This document shows positions 16,717 to 24,521 of a DNA stretch of 64,000 nt, one piece after another. The position numbers and the translations under genes are program-made. The stretch is from JAWBSP01 sp964632175. GTDB taxonomy: Archaea > Hadarchaeota > Hadarchaeia > Hadarchaeales > JAWBSP01. Position 1 is the stretch's first letter, and each line of letters opens with the position of its first letter. The stretch lies in contig CAZWBJ010000002.1 in the NCBI GenBank assembly GCA_964632175.1, positions 1 through 64,000 of the forward strand, given 5' to 3'. The notes beneath the pieces are model-generated. The model saw only the letters and a program-made list of their open reading frames with translations, was not told where the DNA came from and did no database searches.

Positions 16717-17139
16717 ATGGGGGGAGTATACGTTCTCTTCCTGCACGTCCCCTTCTCCATGCCCGCAGTCATCGGCGGGCTGGGCAGGCTCGAGTTCAGG
16801 GGAGGATACTATGCCTACGTCGGGTCTGCCATGGGAGGTCTTGAGCAGAGGATTGGCAGGCATCTACAGCGGGAGAAAGCCCTCCACTGGCATATAGATT
16901 ACCTCCTGCTCCGGGCCCTTCCCTACGACGTGGTGGTGGCAGAAACCGGGGAGAGGAAGGAATGCGAGCTGGCGGCCAAGCTGATGGAGAGGTTTCCCTG
17001 CATGGAAGGATTCGGGTCGAGCGACTGCAAGTGCAGGAGCCACCTCTTCTACTCCGCCGAGCCCGCCCCCCTTCTGGAGGCGGTGCTGAAGGCCATGAAG
17101 GAGCTCGGACTCACCCCGCGGAGGCAGAAGATTGTATAG
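16717..17139 (+). CDS. DUF123 (GIY-YIG-like) nuclease-fold protein
   Basis: 140 residues. GVYVLFLHV at the start and GYYAYVGSA about 25 residues later resemble the GIY and YIG strands; a His-rich helix (LHWHIDYLL) and a Cys pair (CMEGFGSSDCKC) follow, as in DUF123 proteins. In other organisms DUF123 is found alone or fused to endonuclease III, which suggests a nucleic-acid role, but activity is not established by the sequence. The stop overlaps the TTG start of rlmE, so both are co-translated. Confidence 0.7.
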   Translation: MGGVYVLFLHVPFSMPAVIGGLGRLEFRGGYYAYVGSAMGGLEQRIGRHLQREKALHWHIDYLLLRALPYDVVVAETGERKECELAAKLMERFPCMEGFGSSDCKCRSHLFYSAEPAPLLEAVLKAMKELGLTPRRQKIV

Positions 17140-17722
17140 GGAAAGGGATGCCTACCGCAGGCTGGCCAGGGAGCGCGGGTACCGGAGCAGGGCGGCCTTC
17201 AAACTCCTCCAGCTGGACAGGAGGTACCACCTCTTTAAACGGGGGGATGTGGTGGTCGATCTCGGGGCGGCACCGGGTGGGTGGCTGCAGGTGGCGAGGC
17301 AGAAGGTTGGGGAGGAGGGATTTGTTCTGGGCGTTGACCTTCTGCCCATTAGGGAGCTACCGCACGGGAACGTTGCCACCCTCGTAGCCGACATCACCGA
17401 ACCGCAGACCGCCTCCCTCATCCTCCAGCTCCTGCCGAGAAAGGCAGATGTGGTGCTTTCGGATGCCTCCCCCCAGATTTCCGGCGTTTGGAGTGTGGAC
17501 CATCTCCGCTCCGTGGAGCTCTGCCGCTCCGCCCTGCAAATCTGCGAAAAAGTACTGAGGAGCGGGGGGAACGCCTTGATAAAGATCTTCCAAGGGGAGG
17601 AGTTCGAATCCTTTTTCTCAGAATTTAAGAGAAGGTTCCAGTTTTCTAAAATACACAAACCCGGAGCCTCAAGAAGGGGGAGCGCAGAGATATACCTGGT
17701 GGGAAAGAACCTTCTAGGATAG
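17132..17722 (+). CDS. rlmE: 23S rRNA 2'-O-ribose methyltransferase RlmE/FtsJ
   Basis: 196 residues, TTG start overlapping the previous gene by eight bases. SAM motif VVVDLGAAPGGWLQ at about 36-49; the K-D-K-E catalytic set is visible: Lys in SRAAFKLLQL, Asp in VVLSDASP, Lys in NALIKIFQG, Glu in RRGSAEIYLVG. It methylates a ribose in the large-subunit rRNA. Convergent with trm1, four bases apart. An AGTTGA/TCAACT inverted repeat (17721-17737) covers both stops. Confidence 0.92.
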   Translation: MYRERDAYRRLARERGYRSRAAFKLLQLDRRYHLFKRGDVVVDLGAAPGGWLQVARQKVGEEGFVLGVDLLPIRELPHGNVATLVADITEPQTASLILQLLPRKADVVLSDASPQISGVWSVDHLRSVELCRSALQICEKVLRSGGNALIKIFQGEEFESFFSEFKRRFQFSKIHKPGASRRGSAEIYLVGKNLLG

Positions 17723-17726
17723 TTGA

Positions 17727-18878
17727 TCACCTCAACTGTTGCTCCAGCGCCTCGAGCGGTGCGTCCGTTCTTATGCCGTCTGGGGAAAAATGGGTCCTGG
17801 TGGCCTGGAAGCCCATCCCTTGCAGCTTCTCAATTATCCTATCTAGTTTGGGTGGGGAAATCCTCATCCGCTCGCAAAGCTTGTGTATGCTGTAAAAAGT
17901 CGGGGGTCCCTCTGCCTCCAACAGGAGGAGCTGCAGGAGCCTCCTCTCCTCCGTGGCCCTCTTGAAGGATCTCCGCTCCAGCTCCCGGGACATTTCATGG
18001 AGGAAATCCCGCTTTCCCAGCTCGCCCAGCCACATCGGGCCCGCGTGCCGCAGGCGGTTGCCACAGGCGCAAACTTCCTCCACGTTTAAACCCCAGCCCT
18101 CATAAACCTTCCTCCGCCCGCATGCGAAGCAGTGGGAAATCATCCCCTGTCGCTTGAGCAACGTATCGGCCAGACTGCGGCTCCTCCTGGCCAGAAAGCC
18201 CACCCTGAAGTAGTGCCTAGTAGCGTGTGAGAAAACGGGTTCGAGCGAGATCCCGAACTTGGCCGCCGTCCTCTGAGCGGATCCTATCAAAATCCTGAGC
18301 CCAATCTCCCTGCAGTATTCCGTTCGCAGGGGCTTGGCAGAGTACTTCCGGAGACATGCCCTCTCCCCCCTGCCGCAGAGGGGGGCGGTGTCGGTCGCCG
18401 TCACTAGGAGGAGGGCCCGGGGTTTCAGGCCCCTGCAGGCCGAATCCAAGAAGGTTGAAGGAGAGCCGAAGGGATCCAAGTCCACCAAGTCGAACCTGTT
18501 GGAGTTCAGCAGAACGTTGGCATCCTCTTTCATGATCTTGACGTTTTCGAGCTTGTTGAGCTCCACGTTCCTCCTCAGCAACTCTTGGGCGAGCGGCGAG
18601 CGGTCGTTGAGCACGGCGGAGGAGACCCCCTCCACCTCCTTGGCGTACCTGAGCCCCCTGACCCCCACGCCCGCCATGGGGTCGCAGACCTCGATACTGC
18701 ATCCCCTCGAAAAGACCGCGCAGGCCAGAACCGAGAGATCCCGACTCAGCTCCATATGAGGATTGTAGAAAACGGGTGCAAGTGAGGGGACGTAATCCCC
18801 GCTGGGTGCTCTATACGAGCTGAGTTCGGGGACCTCAAGCTCCACCAGTCCTTCCCTCACCAGCTGGGTTTTGATCAT
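17727..18878 (-). CDS. trm1: tRNA (guanine26-N2)-dimethyltransferase Trm1
   Basis: 383 residues, normal for archaeal Trm1, which makes m2,2G at position 26 of tRNA. The N-terminal Rossmann domain has VCDPMAGVGVRGLRYAKEV as SAM motif I, and VDLDPFGSPSTFLDSA as the catalytic Asp-Pro-Phe motif. FSHATRHYFRV and a four-Cys element (CFACG, CACGNRL) lie in the C-terminal half. Transcribed alone; the upstream 286 bases are shared with the divergent ATPase gene. Confidence 0.93.
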   Translation of the reverse strand: MIKTQLVREGLVELEVPELSSYRAPSGDYVPSLAPVFYNPHMELSRDLSVLACAVFSRGCSIEVCDPMAGVGVRGLRYAKEVEGVSSAVLNDRSPLAQELLRRNVELNKLENVKIMKEDANVLLNSNRFDLVDLDPFGSPSTFLDSACRGLKPRALLLVTATDTAPLCGRGERACLRKYSAKPLRTEYCREIGLRILIGSAQRTAAKFGISLEPVFSHATRHYFRVGFLARRSRSLADTLLKRQGMISHCFACGRRKVYEGWGLNVEEVCACGNRLRHAGPMWLGELGKRDFLHEMSRELERRSFKRATEERRLLQLLLLEAEGPPTFYSIHKLCERMRISPPKLDRIIEKLQGMGFQATRTHFSPDGIRTDAPLEALEQQLR

Positions 18879-19164
18879 CAGTTTCTTGCCAGGGGTCGAA
18901 AACTGTTTTTCGGGTTTGGCAAGTGAGTTCTCGTTTCAACAAGACCTCAGGATAGAATTCGGGGCTCAGTTGCGAAAAGCAGGAGTTACCGATTGATAAA
19001 ACCCTGCAGCAGATCCCCGGGACGGAATTTCTCCCCACATTCCGAAAACGGTCGGCTGAATGTCGACCAGTTTTCTGATTTTTCCATTGCCCTTTCGTCA
19101 AGGATTTAGTATAAACTTCAGTGTCCTTTTAGCGAGGAAAGAAGACTGTGTGTTTTTAAACATA
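18879..19164. other. intergenic region between trm1 and the ATPase gene
   Basis: 286 bases, more AT-rich towards the ATPase. It holds an inverted repeat CTTGCCA/TGGCAAG (18885-18891 and 18917-18923) just upstream of trm1, a TATA-like TATAAAC at 19110-19116 and a second TATA-like TTTTTAAA at 19153-19160, both reading to the ATPase. No RNA gene or open frame is recognised. Confidence 0.5.
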
Positions 19165-19192
19165 ATGCACAAAATAATAATGCACAAAATCA
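19163..19192 (+). repeat. 15-base tandem duplication over the ATPase start codon
   Basis: Two near-identical 15-base units encode M-H-K-I-I twice in a row, with ATGs at 19165 and 19180. The second ATG lies about 24 bases from the centre of the TATA-like box at 19153-19160. Confidence 0.7.
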
Positions 19193-20409
19193 TAAAGCGT
19201 CCAACGGATGTGGACGCCTTCAACAAATTGGGTCCTTGGGTGCTGATTTGCGGTAGGAGGAAAACGGGGAAGACTTTCTTCGTTCGGGAGTTCCTTGACT
19301 GGGACGAATACTTCTTCGTGAAGAGAGGAGGGCGATCGCTGCTTGACGGGGAGGGGAGGGAGCTGAGCTACCCGACCTTTCTGGAGGTCTTCAGGAGGGA
19401 TTTTCCAGAAAAGTGCTTCGCCATCGACGAATTCCAGAGACTTCCCGACGATTTCTCCGACCTCCTCCATTCCATGGGAATGAGGGGGAGGTTGATTGCG
19501 GTGACCTCAGCCCTCTCTTTCTCCAAGAAGATGCTGGAAGGCTCTTCTCCCCTTCTTGGGCTTTTCTCCGTTCTCAAACTTGGGCTGGTGGACGAAAGGG
19601 ACATCCTGCTGGGGCTTTCGAGGGAGCTGAAAGGAAGGGAGCTCATCGAGGCATCGGTCTACCTTAGGGAGCCATGGCTCGTCCCGAGGTTTCGGGGAAG
19701 GATGAAGGAGTTCCTCCCATCCTTTCTCTACGAGCAGAGGGGAGCAATCAAGGCGCTGCTCGGCGAGATCTTCACGGAGGAGGAAAGGGAACTCTCTCTC
19801 GTCTACCAGGGAATTCTTGAGGCTGTCGCCATGGGGAAACGGGTAAGCACGGAGATATCCAGCCATCTCTACTCCCTGGGACTCCTTCCAAAGGACAATC
19901 CCGGCGCTATCCAGAGATACCTGGAGGTCCTGGTCGAGACCAATCTCCTCGAGAAGACACCGGTTTACGGATCGAAGAAGTTCAGATACCGACATGCCTC
20001 CCCCCTCCTTGATCTTCACTTCTATCTGGAGGGAAAGTACTCATACACCGAAACGGAAATCCCCGAGCAATTCATCGGGGAGGTCGTTCAACAGAAGCTA
20101 CCCGTCCACGTGGAGGAATTCTTCTCCTCCCTTCTCTCCAAACTCCTCGGCCTGAGAAGGGTGGCGGTTGAGGAGCCACCCTTAGACATCGCCCTTTTCG
20201 AGTTCAAGCGGTTGAAGGTGGTCGGGGAGGTGAAGTGGGGGAAGGTGGAAAAGGAAGAGCTCCAAAGGATAGGAGAGCGACTGAGAAAATTCGACGCCGA
20301 ACGGTATCTCATAGTTCCAGAGGATGGGATAGAGCTGGAGGGCGTAAAGGTTCTTGATGTTCCGGCAATCCTAGAAATCCTGAAGTCGGGATATCCAAAG
20401 GAAGTCTAA
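19165..20409 (+). CDS. archaeal P-loop ATPase (ATPase_2/DUF234 type)
   Basis: 414 residues from 19165; an open frame extends to 19060 but would include both TATA-like elements, and 19180 is an equally good start. Walker A: CGRRKTGKTFF. Walker B: CFAIDEFQRLPDD. A winged-helix region in the middle (STEISSHLYSLGLLPKDNPG) and a C-terminal DUF234-like nuclease-fold segment (ALFEFKRLKVVGEVKWGK) match the widespread archaeal MJ/PH-type ATPases. These often behave as mobile or toxin-like accessory genes; their substrate is unknown. It stands alone between trm1 and pgi/pmi, with wide gaps on both sides, unlike the surrounding compact genes. Confidence 0.8.
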   Translation: MHKIIMHKIIKRPTDVDAFNKLGPWVLICGRRKTGKTFFVREFLDWDEYFFVKRGGRSLLDGEGRELSYPTFLEVFRRDFPEKCFAIDEFQRLPDDFSDLLHSMGMRGRLIAVTSALSFSKKMLEGSSPLLGLFSVLKLGLVDERDILLGLSRELKGRELIEASVYLREPWLVPRFRGRMKEFLPSFLYEQRGAIKALLGEIFTEEERELSLVYQGILEAVAMGKRVSTEISSHLYSLGLLPKDNPGAIQRYLEVLVETNLLEKTPVYGSKKFRYRHASPLLDLHFYLEGKYSYTETEIPEQFIGEVVQQKLPVHVEEFFSSLLSKLLGLRRVAVEEPPLDIALFEFKRLKVVGEVKWGKVEKEELQRIGERLRKFDAERYLIVPEDGIELEGVKVLDVPAILEILKSGYPKEV

Positions 20410-20455
20410 CGGACCTAGGAGGGAAAGCGCCTTCTTCTCAGGCTGGAAAGTTTTT

Positions 20456-20488
20456 AGAAAAAACGAATGTCTTGAATATTCGTTTTCT
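20456..20488. terminator. imperfect hairpin after the ATPase gene
   Basis: AGAAAAAACGAAT (20456-20468) pairs with ATTCGTTTTCT (20478-20488) except for two extra A. It lies 47 bases past the ATPase stop in a 222-base AT-rich gap between convergent genes and contains U-runs, so it may end transcription. Nothing else is recognised in 20410-20631. Confidence 0.4.
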
Positions 20489-20631
20489 AAGAGAACTAAT
20501 GTTTGAAGAAGTGAATTTTGTCTTAAGGGGCTGTACCAACCTTTGATGGGATTTTCTGTTGGGGAGGTAATCTAAAATTACAAAATTCCATGAACCTAGT
20601 CAGCACGACAAACGAAAACCTACAACAAACT

Positions 20632-21615
20632 TCATGGGTAGGGTTTGGTTGAGAGTACTTTCTTCAGCTGGGTTATTTCCTCGACAGGTGTGGGGTCCAC
20701 CCCCCTCAACCCAGCCAAGTGATAGGACACGATGTCCCCAAAATATATGAGTGAGAGCATCTCCGCGAGCCGTCCCTCCCCTTCTCCCCTAAGCTCGATG
20801 ATGTCTCTTCCCTCAACAAGGCTTTTAAGGAAGTCTATCCTGAGAGAAATCCTTTCCTCCTCTTTTGGACTCCTCAGAAGGACAAAACAAACGTTGGGGG
20901 GCACATCCCGGATACCCACTATCTCATTGTGGCAGAGTTCCGGCAGGAACTCCACCTTGGCGGGCATCTTGCTGTTCTCGTTGAGCTGGGTCTTGAGCCT
21001 GAAGGCCACGGAGGTGAGACCGGGCGGAGCATAGATGAAGGCCATTTTGTTCAACAATCTCACCGCAACCCCTTTCGCCTCTTCCGCCCTTTCTCTCACA
21101 CGGGGGAGGAGTCGGAGGCTCTCGGATATTTCACCCTCAAGCTGGGGAGGCACCAACCCGGTGTCCTTCATCACCCTGACCAGGGAGAAAAAGAGGTAAG
21201 GAAAGGCGGACCTTGGGGGGAGACCGGGAGGAACCCGGAGGAAGGGACGATCCCCGAGCAGGTGAGCTAGGCTGCCGCCGGAGCCTATCCCGACAATCTT
21301 TGCCCCCACCGCTTCCCCCTCCCTCGCGCAGTTTAGGGTCTCCTCCGTCTCGCCGGAATAGCTGATCAGAATCAGGAGCGTGTCCCTCGAAACCCAGCGC
21401 GGCAGGTGGTAACCCCTGCAGACTTCAAAGGGGAAGGGAGGATTGAGCCACTCCTTAACCACGTCCCCTGCAATGGCCGAGCCGCCCATTCCCGCGACCA
21501 CCACACCCACGACCTCTGTCGGTGCCAAGCCAGAGGAGGAAGAGAACGCCTCCTGGCACATCTCCGGGAACGCCTGAATGAGCCTCCACATGTTGCTACG
21601 GTCACATTCGTACAT
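20632..21615 (-). CDS. bifunctional phosphoglucose/phosphomannose isomerase
   Basis: 327 residues, typical for the archaeal PGI/PMI family of the SIS superfamily. It interconverts glucose-6-P, fructose-6-P and mannose-6-P. Visible: VVVAGMGGSAIAGD, the phosphate-binding ISYSGETEETL loop, and the ELCHNEIVG active-site block with Glu and His. Last gene of the purB-folD-MTHFS-pgi operon; its start overlaps the MTHFS end by 14 bases. It links folate/purine genes to sugar phosphate metabolism by transcription only. Confidence 0.88.
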   Translation of the reverse strand: MYECDRSNMWRLIQAFPEMCQEAFSSSSGLAPTEVVGVVVAGMGGSAIAGDVVKEWLNPPFPFEVCRGYHLPRWVSRDTLLILISYSGETEETLNCAREGEAVGAKIVGIGSGGSLAHLLGDRPFLRVPPGLPPRSAFPYLFFSLVRVMKDTGLVPPQLEGEISESLRLLPRVRERAEEAKGVAVRLLNKMAFIYAPPGLTSVAFRLKTQLNENSKMPAKVEFLPELCHNEIVGIRDVPPNVCFVLLRSPKEEERISLRIDFLKSLVEGRDIIELRGEGEGRLAEMLSLIYFGDIVSYHLAGLRGVDPTPVEEITQLKKVLSTKPYP

Positions 21616-22177
21616 GTATTACACGTTCCTCGGTTACTATAATGTCAACCCGTTCGTCGGTGGGGGATTCGGGGAGCTCCTCCACCACCTGGAAAGAATA
21701 CGCCAACCCCACAGCTTTCGCTTTCGGGTTAGCACTTCTCAGCTCCTTCAGAAATCTGTCATAGAAACCCTTCCCGTATCCCAACCTCCTTCCTTTTACA
21801 TCGAAACATATTCCCGGAACTAGAACCAAATCGATTTCAGAGGGGGGGATGAATTTCTTGAACTCCGGGTTTGGTTGAGGGATCCCGAAAGGCCCGGGGC
21901 GAAGTTCGGAGGGGTGCCGAAGGTGTAAGAACCTGATTTCCTCCCCAACCACGACCGGTGCTAGAATCTTTTTCTTGTCAAGCTGATCCAAAAGCAGGGA
22001 GGTGTCCACTTCCCCGCTCCCAGGCTTGGGCAGGTAAATCGCAAGGGAAGTGGCCTGCTGAAACTCCGGCAACCCGAGGAGATTCTCCTTTATCTGGAGG
22101 CTCTTCTCCAGCACCAGGGAAGGGTCCAACTCCGCCCTAAGCTTCTTGAATTTAGACCTGAACTCCTCTCTCTGCAC
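21602..22177 (-). CDS. 5-formyltetrahydrofolate cyclo-ligase (MTHFS)
   Basis: 191 residues. It makes 5,10-methenyl-THF from 5-formyl-THF with ATP. The C-terminal signature GRRLGYGKGFYDRFL is diagnostic, with ILAPVV and LVLVPGICFD upstream and a C-terminal DERVDIIVTEERV block. Overlaps folD by 26 bases at its 5' end. Together with folD and purH it indicates use of tetrahydrofolate-type one-carbon carriers, which many archaea lack in favour of methanopterin. Confidence 0.9.
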   Translation of the reverse strand: MQREEFRSKFKKLRAELDPSLVLEKSLQIKENLLGLPEFQQATSLAIYLPKPGSGEVDTSLLLDQLDKKKILAPVVVGEEIRFLHLRHPSELRPGPFGIPQPNPEFKKFIPPSEIDLVLVPGICFDVKGRRLGYGKGFYDRFLKELRSANPKAKAVGLAYSFQVVEELPESPTDERVDIIVTEERVIHVRM

Positions 22178-23015
22178 GCTCCGCCACCAGCACCACGTTG
22201 TGTAGCAGCATCGCCCTGGTCATGGGACCCACCCCTCCAGGCACCGGCGTGATGTAGGACACCTTCTCTTTGACTCTCTCAAAATCCACATCCCCCACCA
22301 ACTTCCCTCCGATGAAGTTCATCCCGATATCCACGACAACTGCCCCCTCCTTGACCGCCTCCGGGCCCACCACAAACTTCGGTCTCCTGCCCACGGCGGT
22401 GACGAGTATATCCGCCTCCTTCATCCGCTCCGAGAGTGAGGGGGTTTTGGAGTGGCAGATAACCACGGTGGCGTTCCGATCCAGCATGAGCTTGGCCAGC
22501 GGCTTTCCCACCAGATTGCTCCGGTTGACGATGACCGCGAGCTTCCCCGCAAGTGAAACGGAATAGTAATCTAGGAGCTTTATTACCCCCTTGGGCGTGC
22601 AGGGAAGCAGGTCGCGGTCGAGATCGTACTGACCAAGCCAGAGCTTGCCGACGTTCAGGGGATGGAGCCCGTCAACATCCTTTGAAGGATCTATATGCGA
22701 AAGAGGCTGATTGGTCAGAGGGGGAGGAAGGGGAAGCTGAACGATTATACCGTGAACGGTGGGGTCGGTGTTGAGCTCGCGGATGGTGCAGATGAGTTCC
22801 TCTTCTTCCGTCCCAGCTGGGAAATGAAGGAGCTGAAAATCTATCCCGACCTCCCGGCAGTCCTTCTCCTTCCCCGCCACGTAAGTTTTGGAAGCGGGAT
22901 CATCCCCCACAAGTATCACGGCCAGCTTGGGTGGCCTAGGAAGCTTTCCTATCCTTTCCCTAAGCTCTTTCTTCACCTCCTCGGCAACCCTTTTTCCGTC
23001 AAGTAACGTAACCAT
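22152..23015 (-). CDS. folD: methylenetetrahydrofolate dehydrogenase/cyclohydrolase FolD
   Basis: 287 residues, full length. It oxidises 5,10-methylene-THF and hydrolyses methenyl-THF to 10-formyl-THF. Catalytic Tyr/Lys are in KTYVAGKEKDC; VQLPLPPPL, KDVDGLHPLNVGKLW and PVPGGVGPMTRAML are family blocks; the NADP-binding region has NRSNLVGKPLAKLM. It starts immediately after purB ends and overlaps MTHFS. Its product 10-formyl-THF is the co-substrate of PurH, encoded just upstream on the other strand. Confidence 0.95.
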   Translation of the reverse strand: MVTLLDGKRVAEEVKKELRERIGKLPRPPKLAVILVGDDPASKTYVAGKEKDCREVGIDFQLLHFPAGTEEEELICTIRELNTDPTVHGIIVQLPLPPPLTNQPLSHIDPSKDVDGLHPLNVGKLWLGQYDLDRDLLPCTPKGVIKLLDYYSVSLAGKLAVIVNRSNLVGKPLAKLMLDRNATVVICHSKTPSLSERMKEADILVTAVGRRPKFVVGPEAVKEGAVVVDIGMNFIGGKLVGDVDFERVKEKVSYITPVPGGVGPMTRAMLLHNVVLVAERAERGVQV

Positions 23016-24413
23016 TCAGATCGCTCCGAACTTTTGGAGCGTGGGGAGCAACTCCTGTTTCAGCCAAGCTTCGGCTCTTTCCTCGGCGTCTCCCACGTAT
23101 TTTTCCACCCTGAGCGCTTCCTCCAACCTTGGCAACTTCCCGATTACGGCATCCTCTTGGAGAAGCCGTAACAGGGGATTTTCCCCCCCTTTATCGACTT
23201 CCTCCCAAGCCCTCATGCAAAGGCTCCGCAGTCTTTCATGCATCTCCTGCCTACTGTGTCCCCTCTTGACCAGCTCCATGAGTATAACCTCTGTGGCCGC
23301 AAAGGGAGCAAACCTCCGCAGATTGTCGGAAATTCGCTGCCGGTTCACCTCCAAACCAGAAAGGATCCTCTGGAGCAGGAGAAGGCACTCATCCAGAGCC
23401 AAGAAAGCCTCTGGAAGGATGATCCTCCTGTTCGCCGAGTCGTCCAGCGTTCTCTCGAGCAAGCTCTGGGCAGCGTTTTCCCATGCCACCTGCGGGAGGA
23501 CCGAGACGTATCTGCAGAGGGAGCAAATTCTCTCCGACAAAACAGGATTCCTCTTGAAGGGCATGGCCGAGGATCCCACTTGCTTCCTGCCCATGGGCTC
23601 CAGAACCTCACCCATGGACTGAAGGTGGCGGAGATCCGAGGCAAACTTGTAAAGGCTCTGGGCCAAGCTACTAAGGGAGGAAAGAAGCACAACGTCCAGT
23701 TTTCTGGGATAGGTCTGGGAGGCGATGGGATAGGCTTCTATCCCAAGCTCCTTCATCACCTCTTCCTCAAGCTCTCCCGCTTTCTCTCCCACAAGTTCCC
23801 TGAATCCGGCCGAGGTTCCTACCGCCCCCTTGATTCCCTTTCCCTTCAAGAAGTTTTCCTTCACGAACTCCAACAGGCGGAGGTCGAGCAGAAGGTCTTG
23901 GGCGTAGCCGCAGAGTCGGTATCCTAAGGTGGTGGGCTCGGCTGGCTGTAGATGCGTGTATCCCATGCAGACCAGACCCTTGTATTTCTCTATCTGCGTG
24001 GCGAGAACCGAGAGGCAGGAAACTATCCTTTTTATGAGAAGGTCCACAGCCTCCCTGAACCTAAGCACGTCTGCATTATCCTCAATATCCATGGAGGTGG
24101 CACCGGCATGCAACTTCCCGCCAGCCTTGGGGCACTGTTCTGCGTACGTCCTGAGCTCGGCCATCAAGTCGTGCCCTATCTCTCTCTCGATCTCCTCTGC
24201 CCTCCGGATGTCCACTCTTTCGGCCGCTGCCTTGAGTTCCCTCAACTCCTCCGGCGAGAGGAGCCCATATTTGGCCTGCGCCTTGGCAAGCGCCAGCCAG
24301 ACCTTCCTCCAAAGTTTCCTGCGCCGAACCTCGGAGAAAATTTCCCTCATCTCCCTGCTCCCGTACCTCCAAGTGAATGCCGAAAGGAAGGTTTCATGAG
24401 TGAAGCTCTCCAT
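23016..24413 (-). CDS. purB: adenylosuccinate lyase
   Basis: 465 residues from the ATG at 24413. The open frame begins six codons earlier at 24431, but a TATA-like ATTAAAAG (24433-24440) lies about 24 bases before 24413, which favours leaderless initiation there. Fumarase-superfamily signature GSSAMPFKRNP is at about 277; ATSMDIEDNAD and MGYTHLQPAEPTT contain other active-site residues. It acts twice in purine synthesis, releasing fumarate from SAICAR and from adenylosuccinate. First gene of a four-gene operon, divergent from purH by about 110 bases. Confidence 0.93.
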   Translation of the reverse strand: MESFTHETFLSAFTWRYGSREMREIFSEVRRRKLWRKVWLALAKAQAKYGLLSPEELRELKAAAERVDIRRAEEIEREIGHDLMAELRTYAEQCPKAGGKLHAGATSMDIEDNADVLRFREAVDLLIKRIVSCLSVLATQIEKYKGLVCMGYTHLQPAEPTTLGYRLCGYAQDLLLDLRLLEFVKENFLKGKGIKGAVGTSAGFRELVGEKAGELEEEVMKELGIEAYPIASQTYPRKLDVVLLSSLSSLAQSLYKFASDLRHLQSMGEVLEPMGRKQVGSSAMPFKRNPVLSERICSLCRYVSVLPQVAWENAAQSLLERTLDDSANRRIILPEAFLALDECLLLLQRILSGLEVNRQRISDNLRRFAPFAATEVILMELVKRGHSRQEMHERLRSLCMRAWEEVDKGGENPLLRLLQEDAVIGKLPRLEEALRVEKYVGDAEERAEAWLKQELLPTLQKFGAI

Positions 24414-24432
24414 TGGGAAGTCGGCGGACATC

Positions 24433-24440
24433 CTTTTAAT
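24433..24440 (-). promoter_or_regulatory. TATA-like box of the purB operon
   Basis: Minus-strand ATTAAAAG centred about 24 bases before the purB ATG at 24413; decides the start in favour of the internal Met. Confidence 0.5.
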
Positions 24441-24492
24441 GGTGGGGGCTCCCCATCAGACCAATGCCAAAGACCTCCCATCTCGGCATTAA

Positions 24493-24500
24493 GCTTATTC
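24493..24500 (+). promoter_or_regulatory. TATA-like box of purH
   Basis: GCTTATTC centred about 25 bases before the purH ATG at 24522. A weak TATA element, but correct spacing for a leaderless message. Confidence 0.4.
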
Positions 24501-24521
24501 TTTTTGGGAGGGCTGAAGTTG

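Noticed and set aside
17721..17737. AGTTGA/TCAACT inverted repeat as a terminator between rlmE and trm1
   Set aside because: Only six base pairs with a five-base loop and no U-run; too weak to report as a separate feature.
20410..20631. Possible RNA gene or small gene in the AT-rich gap
   Set aside because: No tRNA-type T-loop, no C/D box pair and no start codon with a coding-like frame; only an imperfect hairpin is visible.
23952..24521. Long N-terminal extension of purH
   Set aside because: Runs antisense to purB and has no PurH-like sequence; the ATG at 24522 begins exactly at the conserved start and has a TATA-like box at leaderless distance.
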